Positions 1 to 11,943 of a DNA stretch of 64,000 nucleotides are shown piece by piece (position 1 is the first letter of the stretch; each line of letters opens with the position of its first letter). The position numbers were made by a program, and so were the translations under genes. The DNA comes from Wyeomyia smithii (lineage: Eukaryota > Arthropoda > Insecta > Diptera > Culicidae), in contig NC_073695.1 of assembly GCF_029784165.1 (NCBI RefSeq), positions 195,563,283 through 195,627,282 of the forward strand. The letters run 5' to 3'. The notes beneath the pieces are model-generated. The model saw only the letters and a list, made by a program, of their open reading frames with translations. It was not told where the DNA came from and did not search any database.

Positions 1-213
1 AATATTGTTCCTCCTTCTTCAGCATTCATTGAATCCAAAAAAACCTGTTGGGGCCACGCACAATTGAGTGTGGTTTATTCCAATAGAGCACAGATATCCT
101 TCTGATTTAAGGCCGATGAAAGACGTGTGTGTATCTCAGTGAGATGCCAATTGGATTATTAGATAAAACAGATGAAAATGAATTTAAAAAAAGAATGAAT
201 GAAAAAAGTTACG
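1..213. other. Non-coding, nothing recognised
   Basis: AT-rich sequence with no credible ORF, splice-bounded exon or repeat end that I can recognise. Confidence 0.5.
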
Positions 214-735
214 ACGATTTTCAAAGAAAATAAACCAAGGAATCAAAAAAAAATAAAATTTTTGACTGGAAGTGTTGCCAGATAAATTATTCTTTTATTT
301 GAAAACTAAATTTACATTTTTCGGCAAATGCAGTCATTTTTATTTTAAATTTGATAATTTCATCGTGTTCCTCGGAAAATTTCACGTAAGAAACAACTAT
401 CATCCCGAGGTAATATGAGCCAATCTCGAGATATAACATTTTTACGAAAATAGTTGTTAATTTCGTAATTAATTTATTTTATAGTTTATAGCCGTGAGAC
501 ACCCGAAAAAAAGAGATGGGTGAATTTTGAAAAAAATAACCTCGGGATGATAGTTGTTTCTTACGTGAAATTTTCCAAGGAACACGATGAAATTATCAAA
601 TTTGAAATAAAAATGGCTGCATTTGCCGACAAATGTAAATTAGGTTCCAAACACAAAAATAATCTATCTGGCAACACTTCAAGTCAAAAATTTTATTTAT
701 TTTTGGATTCCTTGGTTTATTTTCTTTAAAAATCA
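214..735. mobile_element. Fold-back (long inverted repeat) element
   Basis: Two arms of about 195 bp (about 214-411 and 537-735) are near-perfect reverse complements. The left arm begins with AAAGAAAATAAACCAAGG and the right arm ends with CCTTGGTTTATTTTCTTT. The arms flank an AT-rich spacer of about 125 bp. The 69-aa ORF in the right arm has no recognisable domain and is probably fortuitous. The structure fits a non-autonomous fold-back or MITE element. I could not define a target duplication. Confidence 0.75.
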
Positions 736-3640
736 TCTATCAGTATTTGCGGACGTCCTACATCTATGAATTGTAAGAAAAAGAAAAACGGAATTTTGAA
801 CAAAAATTGCCTGACTTTGTCACAAAGGGGGGGGGGTCCCACAGAGCGGGAGGTATTCCAATCGACACCAAAATTGGGATTTTTTCATAGTGAACCTAGA
901 TGAATAATTCCCCCAGCTTTGAGCCAAATCCGTGATGGTCGTGTCAAAGTGGCATGTACACTTCGTATGGAATGACCCATATTTAGTTGTAGAATGAGTC
1001 AAGAACTATTCGATTTGAAGCTTTAAAAACGCTCACAGGCACTATTTTATACAGTTACTAAGCTGTAACTATAACTGATTGTAAAATTAGGAGTTTTTTT
1101 TAACGTTTTTCAATCACTTGAGCTATAACAAAATAATGTAAACGTTTCAGCCGAAATCCTAAACGTATAAAAGAATTTATTACTGTGGGTATAAACAGCA
1201 GCCCGGTATATTGCCGAAATGATTTCCGAAAAATACTCAGAGTCCGAAATAGTACCGTTTTTTTTACGATGCGTGAAGCATCCAACGGTATTTTACGGCA
1301 GCCATTTGGTGATGAAGCTGGCTAGGCGAATATTGCTGGCTACCAGAACCGTGAAACAATAATTAACACAACAAACTACCGTGCCCTTGAAAGAGGTTTA
1401 ACGAACTCGTAACAAGATTAGGCACAAGGTTTAGCCATTTTGTACGGTAATAGTAATTTTTCGGAACGACCTTGAATGCGAACCCAAACAGTTAAACTTT
1501 GTCGGCTTCTCGTTGCAACATTAAGCGCGGTATTGGAAATAGGAGCATCCTACTTAGCTTTGAAATCAAGTGTGACTGATGCGGAAGCGAAAATAACTGA
1601 AGTTTTACGCCGTTTCCATTTTCAGAACATATAACCTCCTCTAAAACGACAGACCCGACCATGAATTGCGAGTAGAGTACGAACCATTGTAATACCATCA
1701 TCATAACTTATGAAAAACGGACGAGTCGGTCTTATGCAACGCTAAACTAATGAATAGCAAATTGTATTAAAAAATAATGTCAGGTCCAGCCAACATTTCC
1801 TTAACAAGACAAAATAGCCAACAGCCAACGCTTCTATCTTATCCTGGAAACTATTTTCCATTTATTTTTTCGTTTCCTCTCTGTAGTATCATCAAAGGAA
1901 GCATCATCGCTGACTGCCTTCTACCATCTTAATCAGACCGATCTTGATAAAAACTTGCTTGAATAAACGCATTTTACGAGCCTTCTCCAAGAACTAATAT
2001 CAACTGCTAGGCGACTGCAAAGCAGCATCCTTTTCGTCGGTGCGGGATGATATGTAAGCAATTCCAGTCCGCACAGGCTTAATAACCAGCAAAGTAATCG
2101 ACTTCGGCTGATGTTGTGTCGGAGCTCAACAACACCAATAAACTAATTTCCCCCTTGCACGAACATTCGAGGTTTTCCGCGCATGATAAATTAGTCGAGA
2201 GGGCTTAGTCCGCAAGCCAGTTTATGGAAGCCATAAAGCCATCAAGTAATCGATATTTTATTCTTTGCTCGTTTAGAAGATGACGATGGGCTACTCGAAC
2301 TTTTTATCAAAAAAAATCTCTAACCATCATGGTCTGGAAAATTCCAGCAGCAAATCCTCCATTAAAAACGGAAGCTTCACCGTAAACTCTAACTTTTTGA
2401 AAGTGTGAGATAGCGTGAAGGGTCAGCAAAGCATAATCCTAACCAGGGTGGTAATTGATTGTGCTGGCTTGGCTTTCGTTCGTCTAACCTGGTGCAGGGA
2501 GGGGTGGGGGAGTAAGCTTCGACAGCAATACACTCCATCTCAACAGGGTCACGATGTTGTGGCATTCCGTACAGCTGCTACTGTTGCTTGTTATTAATGA
2601 GTTCATGAAGTGTTTAATTTTTACGCTTGCTTTTTCGCTTGGTACCATGGCGAAGATTTTCCGCAGCCAGAGGCAACAGAGAACGACAATTGGCCGAGCA
2701 GATTTGCTCTCTCTTAAGGCCCCAGATTTAGCAAATCTTGATTTGTTGTCCGTTAATAGTAAAATAAACAATTTAGAGAGTCGTCATTTGGGGGAGGGTT
2801 TACGAATTTATTAGCTCTTCGCAAACTCATTGTAAAGGCAAATATTCGGTAGATCATAGCACTTTGGATAGTTATTAGTGCGACTGGATGCGGGAGCATC
2901 GTCTCGCAGTTGAAGTGAATGCTGGTGTGAAATTCCATTGGACGAAGTAGCTTGCTAATTGCCTTGGCGTTAATCAATATTAAAGTATGAGCTCTCCCTC
3001 ACTCTCTCTTCTTCCGGGTTAAGAATGTCTGCCGCTGGCATCGATAATCTAAAAATAGATGATTCTGTGTTCCGTAATGACTGATGGTGGATAAAGCCGG
3101 GGTTAAGCATTACGAATTAATTAATCATCTCGGCGGATCAATGGAGAGACAGATAATGTCGGCCATTGCTGTGTGTGTGTGTGTGTGTGTTGGCGTTCTT
3201 ATAGCGGAACAAAGTGGGTCAGGGTCTTACACAGACGTGCGCGAAATTTGCGTTTGAGGGGGTCTCTACCTAAAAGGATTCTCGGAACTTTAGTTAACGA
3301 CATCCAATCCAAAACAGAATATAAATGTGATTTTTATTACAACTTTCAGAGCCACAATATATTAATATTTCAATATTTTTCGCATCTGTTACAGTAGTGC
3401 TTTGACAAGTTTTATTATTATTTGATGAATACTTATAATTCTTTCTGGATTTCAGCAGACGTTTTTTTTTATTATTAGCAATCAGCATTTTGACCTCTGG
3501 CTCCTAAGCTTCATGGCGTTACCTTTTTGACTATCAATTCTAACGCTATATAGTCATTGATGCTGTGAAATATTCCACATTAGTAACTTGTGGAATAAAG
3601 TGCTTCCTTGCTATTGCTGAGGTTGAGTTTCGACCTCTGC
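736..3640. other. Intronic/intergenic DNA without supported gene
   Basis: AT-rich sequence. The short ORFs present overlap one another on both strands and match nothing I recognise. A (GT)n microsatellite lies at about 3169-3190. No element ends were recognised. Confidence 0.5.
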
Positions 3641-4100
3641 ATATCATCCTCATTACGTGAATATACAAATTGGGTGGTATTTAGCATCTGGGGTCTATTT
3701 GAGATCTTTGAGTGTCATCCCAATTCCTATAAAGTGATATTTGAAAATTTTTGGCTGTTTCCTGGGATCCGTAAGTCACCATCATGAGTTTGAAATAGCA
3801 ACTTAAGTCGATTTCAGCCTTTGGAAATCATCTCGGTTGCGGATCTACCCATACTGGATGGTATTTGAACTTGATTACAGTTCGGATTGGTCGAAACCTG
3901 CATTCAAAACTAGACTTGACATTTTTCTATAATTGAATAGTTTACAACATGAAATTCCAATTTTCCGCAATGCATATTTAATTTCCCAATCGTTTCCTGA
4001 AAAAACGAAAGAAGTCCGTCAAAGCATTTTAAATTGAAAAAAAAAATCATTTTAACGCTTCTAAATGTTCGAGATGCGTAGTTTTACGTCAACAAAGAAA
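3641..4100 (+). repeat. Dispersed repeat family with roughly 100-bp internal subunits
   Basis: Phrases such as 'gggtggtatttagcatctggggtc' broken into 'GGGTGGTATTT', 'CTGGGGTC', 'GTCGATTTCAG' and 'CATCTCGGTTGCGGA' recur in the same order at 35.1-35.7 kb and in decayed reverse form at about 41.34-41.70 kb. The subunits repeat imperfectly within each copy. No coding capacity is seen. The classification is unknown. Confidence 0.55.
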
Positions 4101-4390
4101 TTATTCATGAAATCTTACTACAGCACAAATACAACACACAATACACAAACGATACATACAAAAGCGTATTGAGGGCCGCACTCGAAATGATTGCAACAGA
4201 CAAAAATTATCACCAAAAATTCAGTTTAGATAAAATATTTCTGAAACTCTTATAGTACATATTCACGGTGCTCCCACAGACCGGTATTATAAAAAAATAC
4301 ACCAAAGAATCTGAGTACACCATTCGATTCGTTATGACGTCCAGAATCTCTGGACAAAATTTCAAAATCGTTGTACGGTACTTTTTTGAG

Positions 4391-4424
4391 CCATTCGTTG
4401 TTCTGCTTTCGTCTCGATTAGACG
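4391..4424 (+). promoter_or_regulatory. Inr + DPE core promoter at retrotransposon 5' end
   Basis: The first bases of the element read CCATTC, an initiator-like match with A at 4393. AGACG at 4420-4424 matches the downstream promoter element RGWYV and starts exactly at +28 from that A. Internal Inr+DPE promoters at +1 are known for arthropod non-LTR retrotransposons such as jockey, Doc and I. The exact start site is inferred. Confidence 0.65.
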
Positions 4425-5122
4425 CAAATTGTTTATCTCCGTTTGAGTTCGCAAAATAACAATACCCGAGTTATCGTACGGGTGTTTTTTTGTCGATTAG
4501 TTCTCGTGCTGCGCAATAACAATAGACTGTTATATATCGGCAGAAACATCTGCACACTGGTAGGGGCAGGCTACCCCGCCAGTGATTCGATACGCAGCTG
4601 ATATATCAGCAAGAATAATTCTCCCGCACCGCTGTTACCCCGCTAGCAGCACGGACCATCATACGATCGAGCGAGTGGAAGTCAACTACAAGTGGCATCT
4701 ACAAGGTCGCGTGTAGGACACGGCCACTGTGTCTCAACACGAAGCTGGATCGTCATTGTTTGTTCTGCGGAGACGCTCGATTAATCCTACTATCAGCCGT
4801 GAGGTCGTGACTTAGACGTTCGGTGAAGTATTACCTTTAGAATTTTTACTATTATTATCAATATTATTACTATGTTATAATATTATTATTAATATTATTA
4901 TTGATATTATTATTGTTATTATTAATACTATTACTATAATTATTATTATTATTATTATTATTACTATTGTTATTAGTATTAGTATTACTGTCTTTTTTTT
5001 TATTTGATCCATTGTAGATTGAAAAATTGTTTTTAAAATTTAACATCAACTACTTGAACCCCCCCCCCCCCATATTCGAATATTTATCGTTTGTGTGCGG
5101 TAGAGCGTAACACTCCCGCAAA
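4425..5122 (+). other. Retrotransposon 5' UTR with (ATT)n tract
   Basis: About 700 bp between the promoter and ORF1. It contains an imperfect ATT/ATA trinucleotide expansion at about 4846-4990 and a run of C at about 5059-5070 just before the ORF1 start at 5123. The low-complexity tract probably expanded after insertion or in the parent copy. No upstream ORF of note. Confidence 0.7.
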
Positions 5123-6514
5123 ATGGACGACATGCAGGTGCAACTTTTCCTGGAGGTGGAAACAAACGGGGAAGAAATTGAAATTTCTCCCATCAGCACA
5201 CCCCTACCTTCCCCTGTGCCCTCCCCTTTGCCAAGTCCTGTACCAAGAGTACCGGAAGTACGGGTAAAAGCTTACCCAGATGCCGCTGGCGGTCCCTACG
5301 TTGTTTTTTTCCGGCCCATAAAGAAGCCATTGAATATTATCCAAATTGGCAAAGACCTGGCAAAACATTTTTCGGCCGTAACCGAGATTACGAAGGTGAG
5401 GCCGAACAAACTGCGAGTTGTCGTGAGTAGCTTGAAGCAAGCAAACGAAATTGCTGGCTACGAGCTCTTCACGAGAGAGTATCGCGTGTACATCCCTGCC
5501 AAGGATGTAGAAATCGACGGTGTGGTTACCGAGGGGAATCTCACTGTCGATGACATTTTGCGTCATGGAGTTGGCTGCTTTAAAAACCCCTTGATGCAAA
5601 GTGTAAAGATACTGGATTGCAAGCAATTGCATTCAGTATCCATCGAAGAAGGGAAGAAGAAATTCCTCCCTTCGGATTCCTTCCGAGTAACATTCGCCGG
5701 ATCCGCGCTGCCGAACTACGTCCGCTTGGACAGGGTTCGTCTACCTGTACGCCTGTTCGTACCGCGGGTCATGCATTGCCAAAACTGTAAGCAGTTAGGT
5801 CACACAGCCACCTACTGCTGCAACAAGGCACGCTGTAGCAAGTGCGGAGGCAATCATGCTGAGAACGCTTGCAGTGGGGATACTGAAAAGTGTCTTTATT
5901 GCGAGGGAACTCGGCATGACCTTCCGGCATGTCCCGCGTACAAACAGCGCGAGGAAAAAATTAAGCGTTCCCTTAAGGAACGATCAAAGCGCTCTTTTGC
6001 AGAAATGCTTAAGAGGGCTGAGCCACCCTCGACAGGAAACATCTTTTCCTTTTTGCCAACCGATGAGGGTACATCTGACGATCCCGTCGAAGGGTGTTCC
6101 TATGCCTTGCCAGAGGGATCTAGGAAGAGGAGAATGCTCAACTCTCCTAATCTTTCTCGTAAAGGTCGTAAGATAACCCCTAGCGGAATGACCAATAAGA
6201 CAACACAAAAAGGAAGCGGTGAAGAAAAACCGAAGCAAGTACCCCCCGGTTTTAATTTCAAATCAAACCAGGAGTACCCACCGCTTCCTGGGGCACCAAA
6301 AACCCCTCGGGCACCCATTTCTCGATCAGAAGACATAAAAGAAACAGGGTTCATAAAATTCTCTGATATTGTGGACTGGATATTTAAAACATTCAACATA
6401 CCAGATCCCCTTCAAAACATTCTTCTTGCCCTTCTCCCAACAGTGAAAACCTTTTTGAAGCAACTCACAGCAACTTGGCCCCTCATTTCAGCTATCGTAT
6501 CTTTCGATGACTAA
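5123..6514 (+). CDS. ORF1 gag-like RNA-binding protein of non-LTR retrotransposon
   Basis: Intact 463-aa ORF. The N-terminus is proline/serine-rich (about residues 23-45). A central region at about 55-130 resembles the RNA-binding fold of insect gag-like proteins. Three zinc knuckles follow: CQNCKQLGHTATYC at residues 219-232 (C-X2-C-X4-H-X4-C), a second at 238-250 (C-X2-C-X3-H-X4-C) and a third at 257-270 (C-X2-C-X4-H-X4-C). A basic stretch (about 275-295) and a hydrophobic C-terminus come after. By family knowledge it coats element RNA and helps target-primed reverse transcription. Its stop overlaps the ORF2 start in ATGACTAA, suggesting coupled termination-reinitiation. No frameshift or stop is seen, so this ORF looks functional even though ORF2 is broken. 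Confidence 0.9.
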   Translation: MDDMQVQLFLEVETNGEEIEISPISTPLPSPVPSPLPSPVPRVPEVRVKAYPDAAGGPYVVFFRPIKKPLNIIQIGKDLAKHFSAVTEITKVRPNKLRVVVSSLKQANEIAGYELFTREYRVYIPAKDVEIDGVVTEGNLTVDDILRHGVGCFKNPLMQSVKILDCKQLHSVSIEEGKKKFLPSDSFRVTFAGSALPNYVRLDRVRLPVRLFVPRVMHCQNCKQLGHTATYCCNKARCSKCGGNHAENACSGDTEKCLYCEGTRHDLPACPAYKQREEKIKRSLKERSKRSFAEMLKRAEPPSTGNIFSFLPTDEGTSDDPVEGCSYALPEGSRKRRMLNSPNLSRKGRKITPSGMTNKTTQKGSGEEKPKQVPPGFNFKSNQEYPPLPGAPKTPRAPISRSEDIKETGFIKFSDIVDWIFKTFNIPDPLQNILLALLPTVKTFLKQLTATWPLISAIVSFDD

Positions 6515-9500
6515 TCCGTTGAAAGAGGTTAGGAATTTTGTCACTGTGTTACAGTGGAACTGCAGAAGTATCATCCCCAAATTTGATTTATTTTCACATT
6601 TGATAAACACATACAATTGTGATGCGTTCGCGCTTTGTGAAACTTTTCTCAATTCAAATGACCAACTTAATTTCCACGATTTTAACATCATTCGTCGAGA
6701 TCGAGACTCACACGGTGGAGGGGTACTTTTAGGGATCAAAAAGTGCTATTCTTTTTTCAGAATTGACCTCCCCTCGATCTCGAATATTGAAGTTGTTGCC
6801 ATTCAAACGAATATGAATGGAAAAGACCTTTGCCTTGTTTCGTTATATATTCCCCCATCCGCGCGGATTGAACAGAAGCAACTCCTTGATATAGCAGAAT
6901 TGCTTCCCGCACCTTTTTTGATTTTGGGAGATTTTAACTCTCACTGTTCGCTATGGGGGTCGCTGTACGACGACAACCGATCTTCTTTAATCTGTAACTT
7001 GATCGACGACTTCAATATGACAGTTTTGAATACTGGGGAAGCGACACGCGTACCTAATCCTCCGGCACGTGAAAGCGTGCTTGACCTATCCCTCTGCTCG
7101 ACATCACTAGCGTTAGATTGCCAGTGGAAAGTAATCAACGATCCCCACGGTAGTGATCATCTTCCAATCGTTATATCAATTGCTAATGGTTCAACTCCCC
7201 CGAACCCAATCAATATTTCCTACGACCTTACACGTAATATTGATTGGAAGCGTTATGAGTCTATTATAGCGGAATCTATCGAGACTCACGAGGAACTTCC
7301 TCCGGAGGAAGAATACGCGTTCTTAGCTGGCTTGATAATCGACGCCGCGACGCAAGCTCAGACGAAACCGATACCCGGGGTAACGATTAGACAACGCCCT
7401 CCCAACAAATGGTGGGACAAAGAGTGCTCTGAGCTGTACGCGCGAAGGTCCGCGGCGTATAAGGACTACCGGGAGTACGGCACTGTCAACCTACTACGAA
7501 AGTACGAGGCACTGGGCAGGCAGATGAAGAGCTTAGTAAAGGCGAAAAAACGCGGGTACTGGCGGCGGTTCGTAAACGCGTTGTCGAGGGAAACAGCGAT
7601 GAGCACTCTTTGGGATACCGCCAGGCGCATGCGGAACCGTGACGTTTCGAATGAGAGTGAGGAGTATTCAGATCGCTGGATACTCGATTTTGCCAAAAAG
7701 GTCTGTCCGGACTCTGTACCGGAACAGAAAACCTTTCGCGACGCGTTTATAGTAACTACGGAATAGCCTCCATTTTCGATGTTGGAATTTTCAATGGCTC
7801 TCCTGTCGTGCAACAATAAGGCTCCAGGGTTAGATAGAATAAAATTCAACCTGTTGAAGAATCTACCCGACTCTGCAAAAAGACGCTTGTTGGACTTGTT
7901 CAACAAGTTTCTTGAGCTAAATATTGTTCCGCATGACTGGAGGGAGGTAAAAGTCATTGCTATTCGGAAACCCGGGAAACCTGCCTCTGATCACAATTCA
8001 TATAGGCCGATTGCAATGCTCTCTTGCCTCCGGAAATTAATGGAGAAAATGATCCTCTTACGGTTAGACAAATGGGTCGAAACAAACGGTTTACTTTCAG
8101 ATACTCAATTTGGCTTTCGCCGGGGCAAAGGGACGAACGATTGCCTAGCGTTGCTTTCTACTGAAATTCAACTCGCATTTGCTCGAAAAGAGCAAATGGC
8201 TTCTGCGTTCTTGGATATTAAGGGGGCTTTTGACTCTGTCTCTGTAGAAGTTTTAAGCGCGAAACTTCATTCGCAGGGACTTTCACTAAATTTGAATAAC
8301 TTTTTGCTCAATCTGTTGTCAGAAAAGCAGTATTTCTCACATGGCGATTCGACAACTTCCCGAATTAGTTACATGGGCCTTCCCCAGGGCTCATGTTTAA
8401 GTCCTCTCTTATATAATTTTTACGTCAATGACATCGATGAATGTCTTGCAAATTCATGCACGCTAAGGCAACTTGCAGACGATAGCGTTGTATCCATTAC
8501 TGGTAGCGAGGCTAGCGATCTGCAAGGACCATTGCAAGATACCTTAGACAATTTGTCTGAATGGGCTCTTAAGCTGGGTATCGAATTCTCTCCGGAGAAA
8601 ACTGAGTTGGTCGTTTTTTCTAGGAAGCATAGCCCAGCTCAGCTGCAGCTCCTACTAACGGGTAAAACGATCTCTCAGGTTTTAGTCGCTAAATATCTCG
8701 GGGTCTGGTTCGACTCTAAATGCACCTGGGCTTGTCATATTAGGTATCTGACACGAAAATGCCAACAGAGGATTAATTTTCTTCGTACGATTACCGGAAC
8801 CTGGTGGGGAGCCCACCCAGGAGACCTTCTAAGGCTTTACCAAACAACGATATTGTCAGTTCTTGAGTACGGCTGTTTCTGCTTCCGCTCCGCCGCGAAC
8901 ACGCACATTATAAAATTAGAGAGAATACAATATCGTTGTTTGCGTATTGCCTTGGGTTGCATGCAGTCGACCCATACGATGAGTCTTGAAGTGTTAGCGG
9001 GTATTCTTCCGTTGAAACATCGTTTTTGGAATCTCTCTTACCGGTTGCTAATTCGATGCACAGTTAGGAACTCATTAGTAATTGAAAATTTCGAGAGGTT
9101 GGTCGACCTTCAATTTCAATCCAGATTTATGACTTTATATTTTGACTATATGGCTCAAGATATTAATCCTTCTTCATACGATTCCTCCAATGTCGCACTT
9201 TTAGATACTTCTAATAATGCTATATTTTTCGACACCACCATGAAACAAGACATTTCTGGTATCCCGGATCAATTGCGACCCCAAGAGATCCCTAAGATTT
9301 TTTCGAATAAGTTCAAACATGTTAGTTATGATAAAAGGTTTTACACTGACGGATCTAATCTAGATGAGTCCACTGGCTTCGGTGTTTTCCACGAAAATTT
9401 TGCCGCCTCCTACAAACTCGATGCTCCTGCTTCCGTGTACGTCGCAGAACTTGCTGCTATTCAGTACTCTCTTGGAATCATCGAAACCCTACCCACAGAC

Positions 9501-10187
9501 CACTACTTCATCTTCACAGACAGTCTCAGTGCCATTGAGGCTCTGCGATCGATGAAGCCTGTGAAGCACACCCCGTATTTCCTGGGGAAAATACGGTGGT
9601 TTTTAAGTGCTTTAACAGATAAAAATTACCGGGTTACCTTAGCGTGGGTCCCTTCTCATTGCTCGATTCCGGGTAACGAAAAGGCTGACTCTTTAGCTAA
9701 GGTGGGTGCTATTGATGGCGATATTTATGTAAGACCAATTGCTTATGATGAATTTTATAGCATTTTGCGTCAGAGAACACTCAACAGTTGGCAATCATCA
9801 TGGAACTCAGATGAACTGGGACGGTGGCTACATTCCATTTTTCCTAAGGTATCGACGAAAGCATGGTTCAAGGGGTTGGATGTAGGTCGGGACTTCATTC
9901 GCGTGATGTCTAGACTTATGTCCAATCACTACACGTTAAACACGCATCTCTTTCGTATAGGGCTTGTAGACAGTAATCACTGCGTTTGTGGCGATGGCTA
10001 CCATGACATCGAGCATGTTGTTTGGTCGTGTACCGATTACTGTGGTGTTAGGTCTGAGCTTATAGATTCCCTTCGGGCCCGAGGAAAACAACCGAACGTA
10101 CCCGTTAGAGACATTCTGGGAAGCGGTGATCTCCAGTACATGACACAGTTATACTGCTTTCTGAAAAACGCTGACATTAAAATTTAA
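6507..10187 (+). pseudogene. ORF2 polyprotein (APE endonuclease - reverse transcriptase - RNase H) with one in-frame stop
   Basis: A single reading frame of 1226 codons, interrupted only by TAG at 7764-7766 (codon 420) in the linker between endonuclease and RT. The endonuclease has N18 (QWNCRS), E45 (CETF), D142/N144 (LGDFNSH) and SDH at 216-218. RT follows, with D570 in SAFLDIKGAFDS, an SPLLYN block and LADD at 656-659. The RNase H catalytic set is D948 (YTDGS), E981 (AELAAI), D1005 (TDSLSA), H1051 and D1061 (GNEKAD). A C-terminal cysteine/histidine cluster (CVCG...H...WSC) ends the protein. All key residues are present. It would nick target DNA and copy element RNA at the nick. Without readthrough only a 419-aa endonuclease fragment would be made. 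The start overlaps the ORF1 stop by 8 nt. Confidence 0.93.
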
Positions 10188-10533
10188 AATTTTCTTTGTC
10201 TATTTGTCAGATTAAGGATACAAATATGCTATGCTGAAGACACGGAAACGAAGAGCCCGCAACTATGCTTACACAAATATTTTGAACCCACAACAAACAA
10301 GAATACAATTGCTCTACCAGTTGAAAAACAAAGTTCCAAAATAGTTTTAAGTCAAAATTGTATCTCCCCTCCTCTCACCTTAAATCCCCACTAGCTCGTA
10401 GTCGGCCGCGAGAATAAAGAAAAGGCCTCCCTCTTTTCCCTGCTAACGTAGAATTAAAACGAATTGTACTTGGCTCAGTAAAACAGAAAATGTATCGTGC
10501 CGTGTCAAATAAACTAATTTAAAACTAAAAAAA
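10188..10533 (+). other. Retrotransposon 3' UTR and A-rich end
   Basis: Follows the ORF2 stop and ends in AATAAACTAATTTAAAACTA plus a short A run next to the right target duplication. The AATAAA at 10508-10513 could serve as a polyadenylation signal. The end is A-rich rather than a long poly(A) tail. Confidence 0.75.
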
Positions 10534-11778
10534 ACATTTTTGAGTAATGCCGTTTCGAAGGTCGTGAAGTACAAAAAAGTGATATTAAAACGACAAAATA
10601 CTCAATGTGAAGTACGTTTTTAAGCCACAATGTTATGAAACAACTTCCAAAGTAGTTTCTACACATTCCAAATATTATATTTCAAGACATTAACAATTGG
10701 CGGAAAGATTTATTTGAAAATCCCACAGTGCACAGTGGTCTAAATTCGGAAAAATCGTGACCGTTCTAGATTTGACAATGAAAAATTAATTTTATGTACT
10801 CAATGCCTTCAGCAAAATTGTTTCATAGAACAAGGCCTTACTTTTGGCGTTTTAGGTTTTTCGATCAATCCCCCTTGTAGTAGATAAAAAAAATATTTTT
10901 CTAATTTTCAATATACCGGATTGCTTCCTTCAGCAAAGTTGTGGAAAATTTCAAAAGAAAAACTATTGCTGAATACTGCGATGTCCTATCTGTACGTTGA
11001 ACACGACAAAATAGAGTTTTTTTGTGGAACACCCCTCCTTAAAATCAATTTTTTGTCTATAATTTCGTCTGTAATGGTCAAAATAATACAAAATGTTCTA
11101 AGAATTTATGCATTCAACTAAGTATTCCTCAAGACTTTGTAAAATTTATTGTTTTGATAATCACAGAAAAAATTATAAACAAAAACTGATTTTAAGGAGG
11201 GGTGTTCCACAAAAAACTCTATTTTGTCGTGTTCAACGTAACGATACGACATCGCAATATTCAGCAATTGTATTTCTTTCAAAATTTTCCACAACTTTGC
11301 TGAAGGAAGCAATCCGGTATATTGAAAATTAGAAAAAAAAAATTTTTTTATCTAACTACTAGGGGGATTGATGGAAAAACCTAAAACGCCAAAAGTAAGG
11401 CCTTGTTCTATGAAACAATTTTGCTGAAGACATTGAGTACATAAAATCAATTTTTCATAGATAAATCTAAAACGATTTTCAAATAAATCTTTCCACCAAT
11501 TGTAAATGTCTTTAAATGTAATAATTGGAACGTGTAGAAACTATTTTGGAAGTTGTTTCATAAAATTCTGGCTGCAAAACGTGCTTCACAATGAGTATTT
11601 CATCGTTTTTATATCACTTTTTTGTACCCTACGACCTTCGAAAGGGCATTACTCAAAAATGTACCGTACGATGATTTTGAAATTTTGACCAGAGATTCTG
11701 GACGTCATAACGAAACGAATGGTATACTCAGCTTCTTTGGTGCATTTTTTTATAATAACGTTCTGTGGGAGCACCGTG

Positions 11779-11943
11779 TATTAACTATCTTTTGGCAAAT
11801 TTGATTTATTTAACCACACAATTGTGTAGGCGATCTTTGTACATCAAATGCAAAGTTTTATCATTCACAGCGTTATTATAAAAATCGCTGCTGCTACGAA
11901 AAACAAAAAACCTGAGCAATTCAGTGTATTTTTAAAGGGAATA
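11779..11943. other. Unassigned spacer
   Basis: Short AT-rich interval between the fold-back element and the next MITE. Nothing recognised. Confidence 0.4.

Larger units (their letters stand above)
4391..10533 (+). mobile_element. Full-length non-LTR retrotransposon (I/Loner-like, RNase H-bearing)
   Basis: A 6143-bp insertion bounded by near-identical 11-bp sequences: ACTTTTTTGAG (4380-4390) and ACATTTTTGAG (10534-10544). The uninterrupted copy of the target is visible in the opposite arm of the host fold-back element. It carries a 5' UTR with an internal promoter, ORF1 (gag-like, three zinc knuckles), ORF2 (endonuclease, reverse transcriptase, RNase H), a short 3' UTR and an A-rich end. This order fits the I superfamily of non-LTR retrotransposons; the exact clade (I or Loner) is inferred. 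ORF2 has one premature stop, so this copy is probably not autonomous, although it looks recent. Confidence 0.92.
4264..11778. mobile_element. Long-inverted-repeat (fold-back) element, interrupted by a retrotransposon
   Basis: The outer ends are CACGGTGCTCCCACAG (4264-4279) and its exact reverse complement (11763-11778). Left-arm sequence continues to 4390, stops at the retrotransposon, and resumes at 10534. The right arm runs from about 11.15 kb to 11778. Without the insertion and one target-duplication copy the element is about 1.36 kb, with arms of roughly 650 bp around a short spacer near 11.09-11.15 kb. TATT lies directly outside both ends and may be the target duplication. No transposase ORF is evident, so it is non-autonomous. 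A solo arm of the same family lies at 34437-34762. Confidence 0.8.

Noticed and set aside
5204..6399. Minus-strand and alternate-frame ORFs overlapping retrotransposon ORF1
   Set aside because: They are shadows of the zinc-knuckle ORF with no independent motif.
9364..9555. Alternate-frame ORF inside ORF2 RNase H
   Set aside because: It overlaps the conserved RNase H frame and has no domain.
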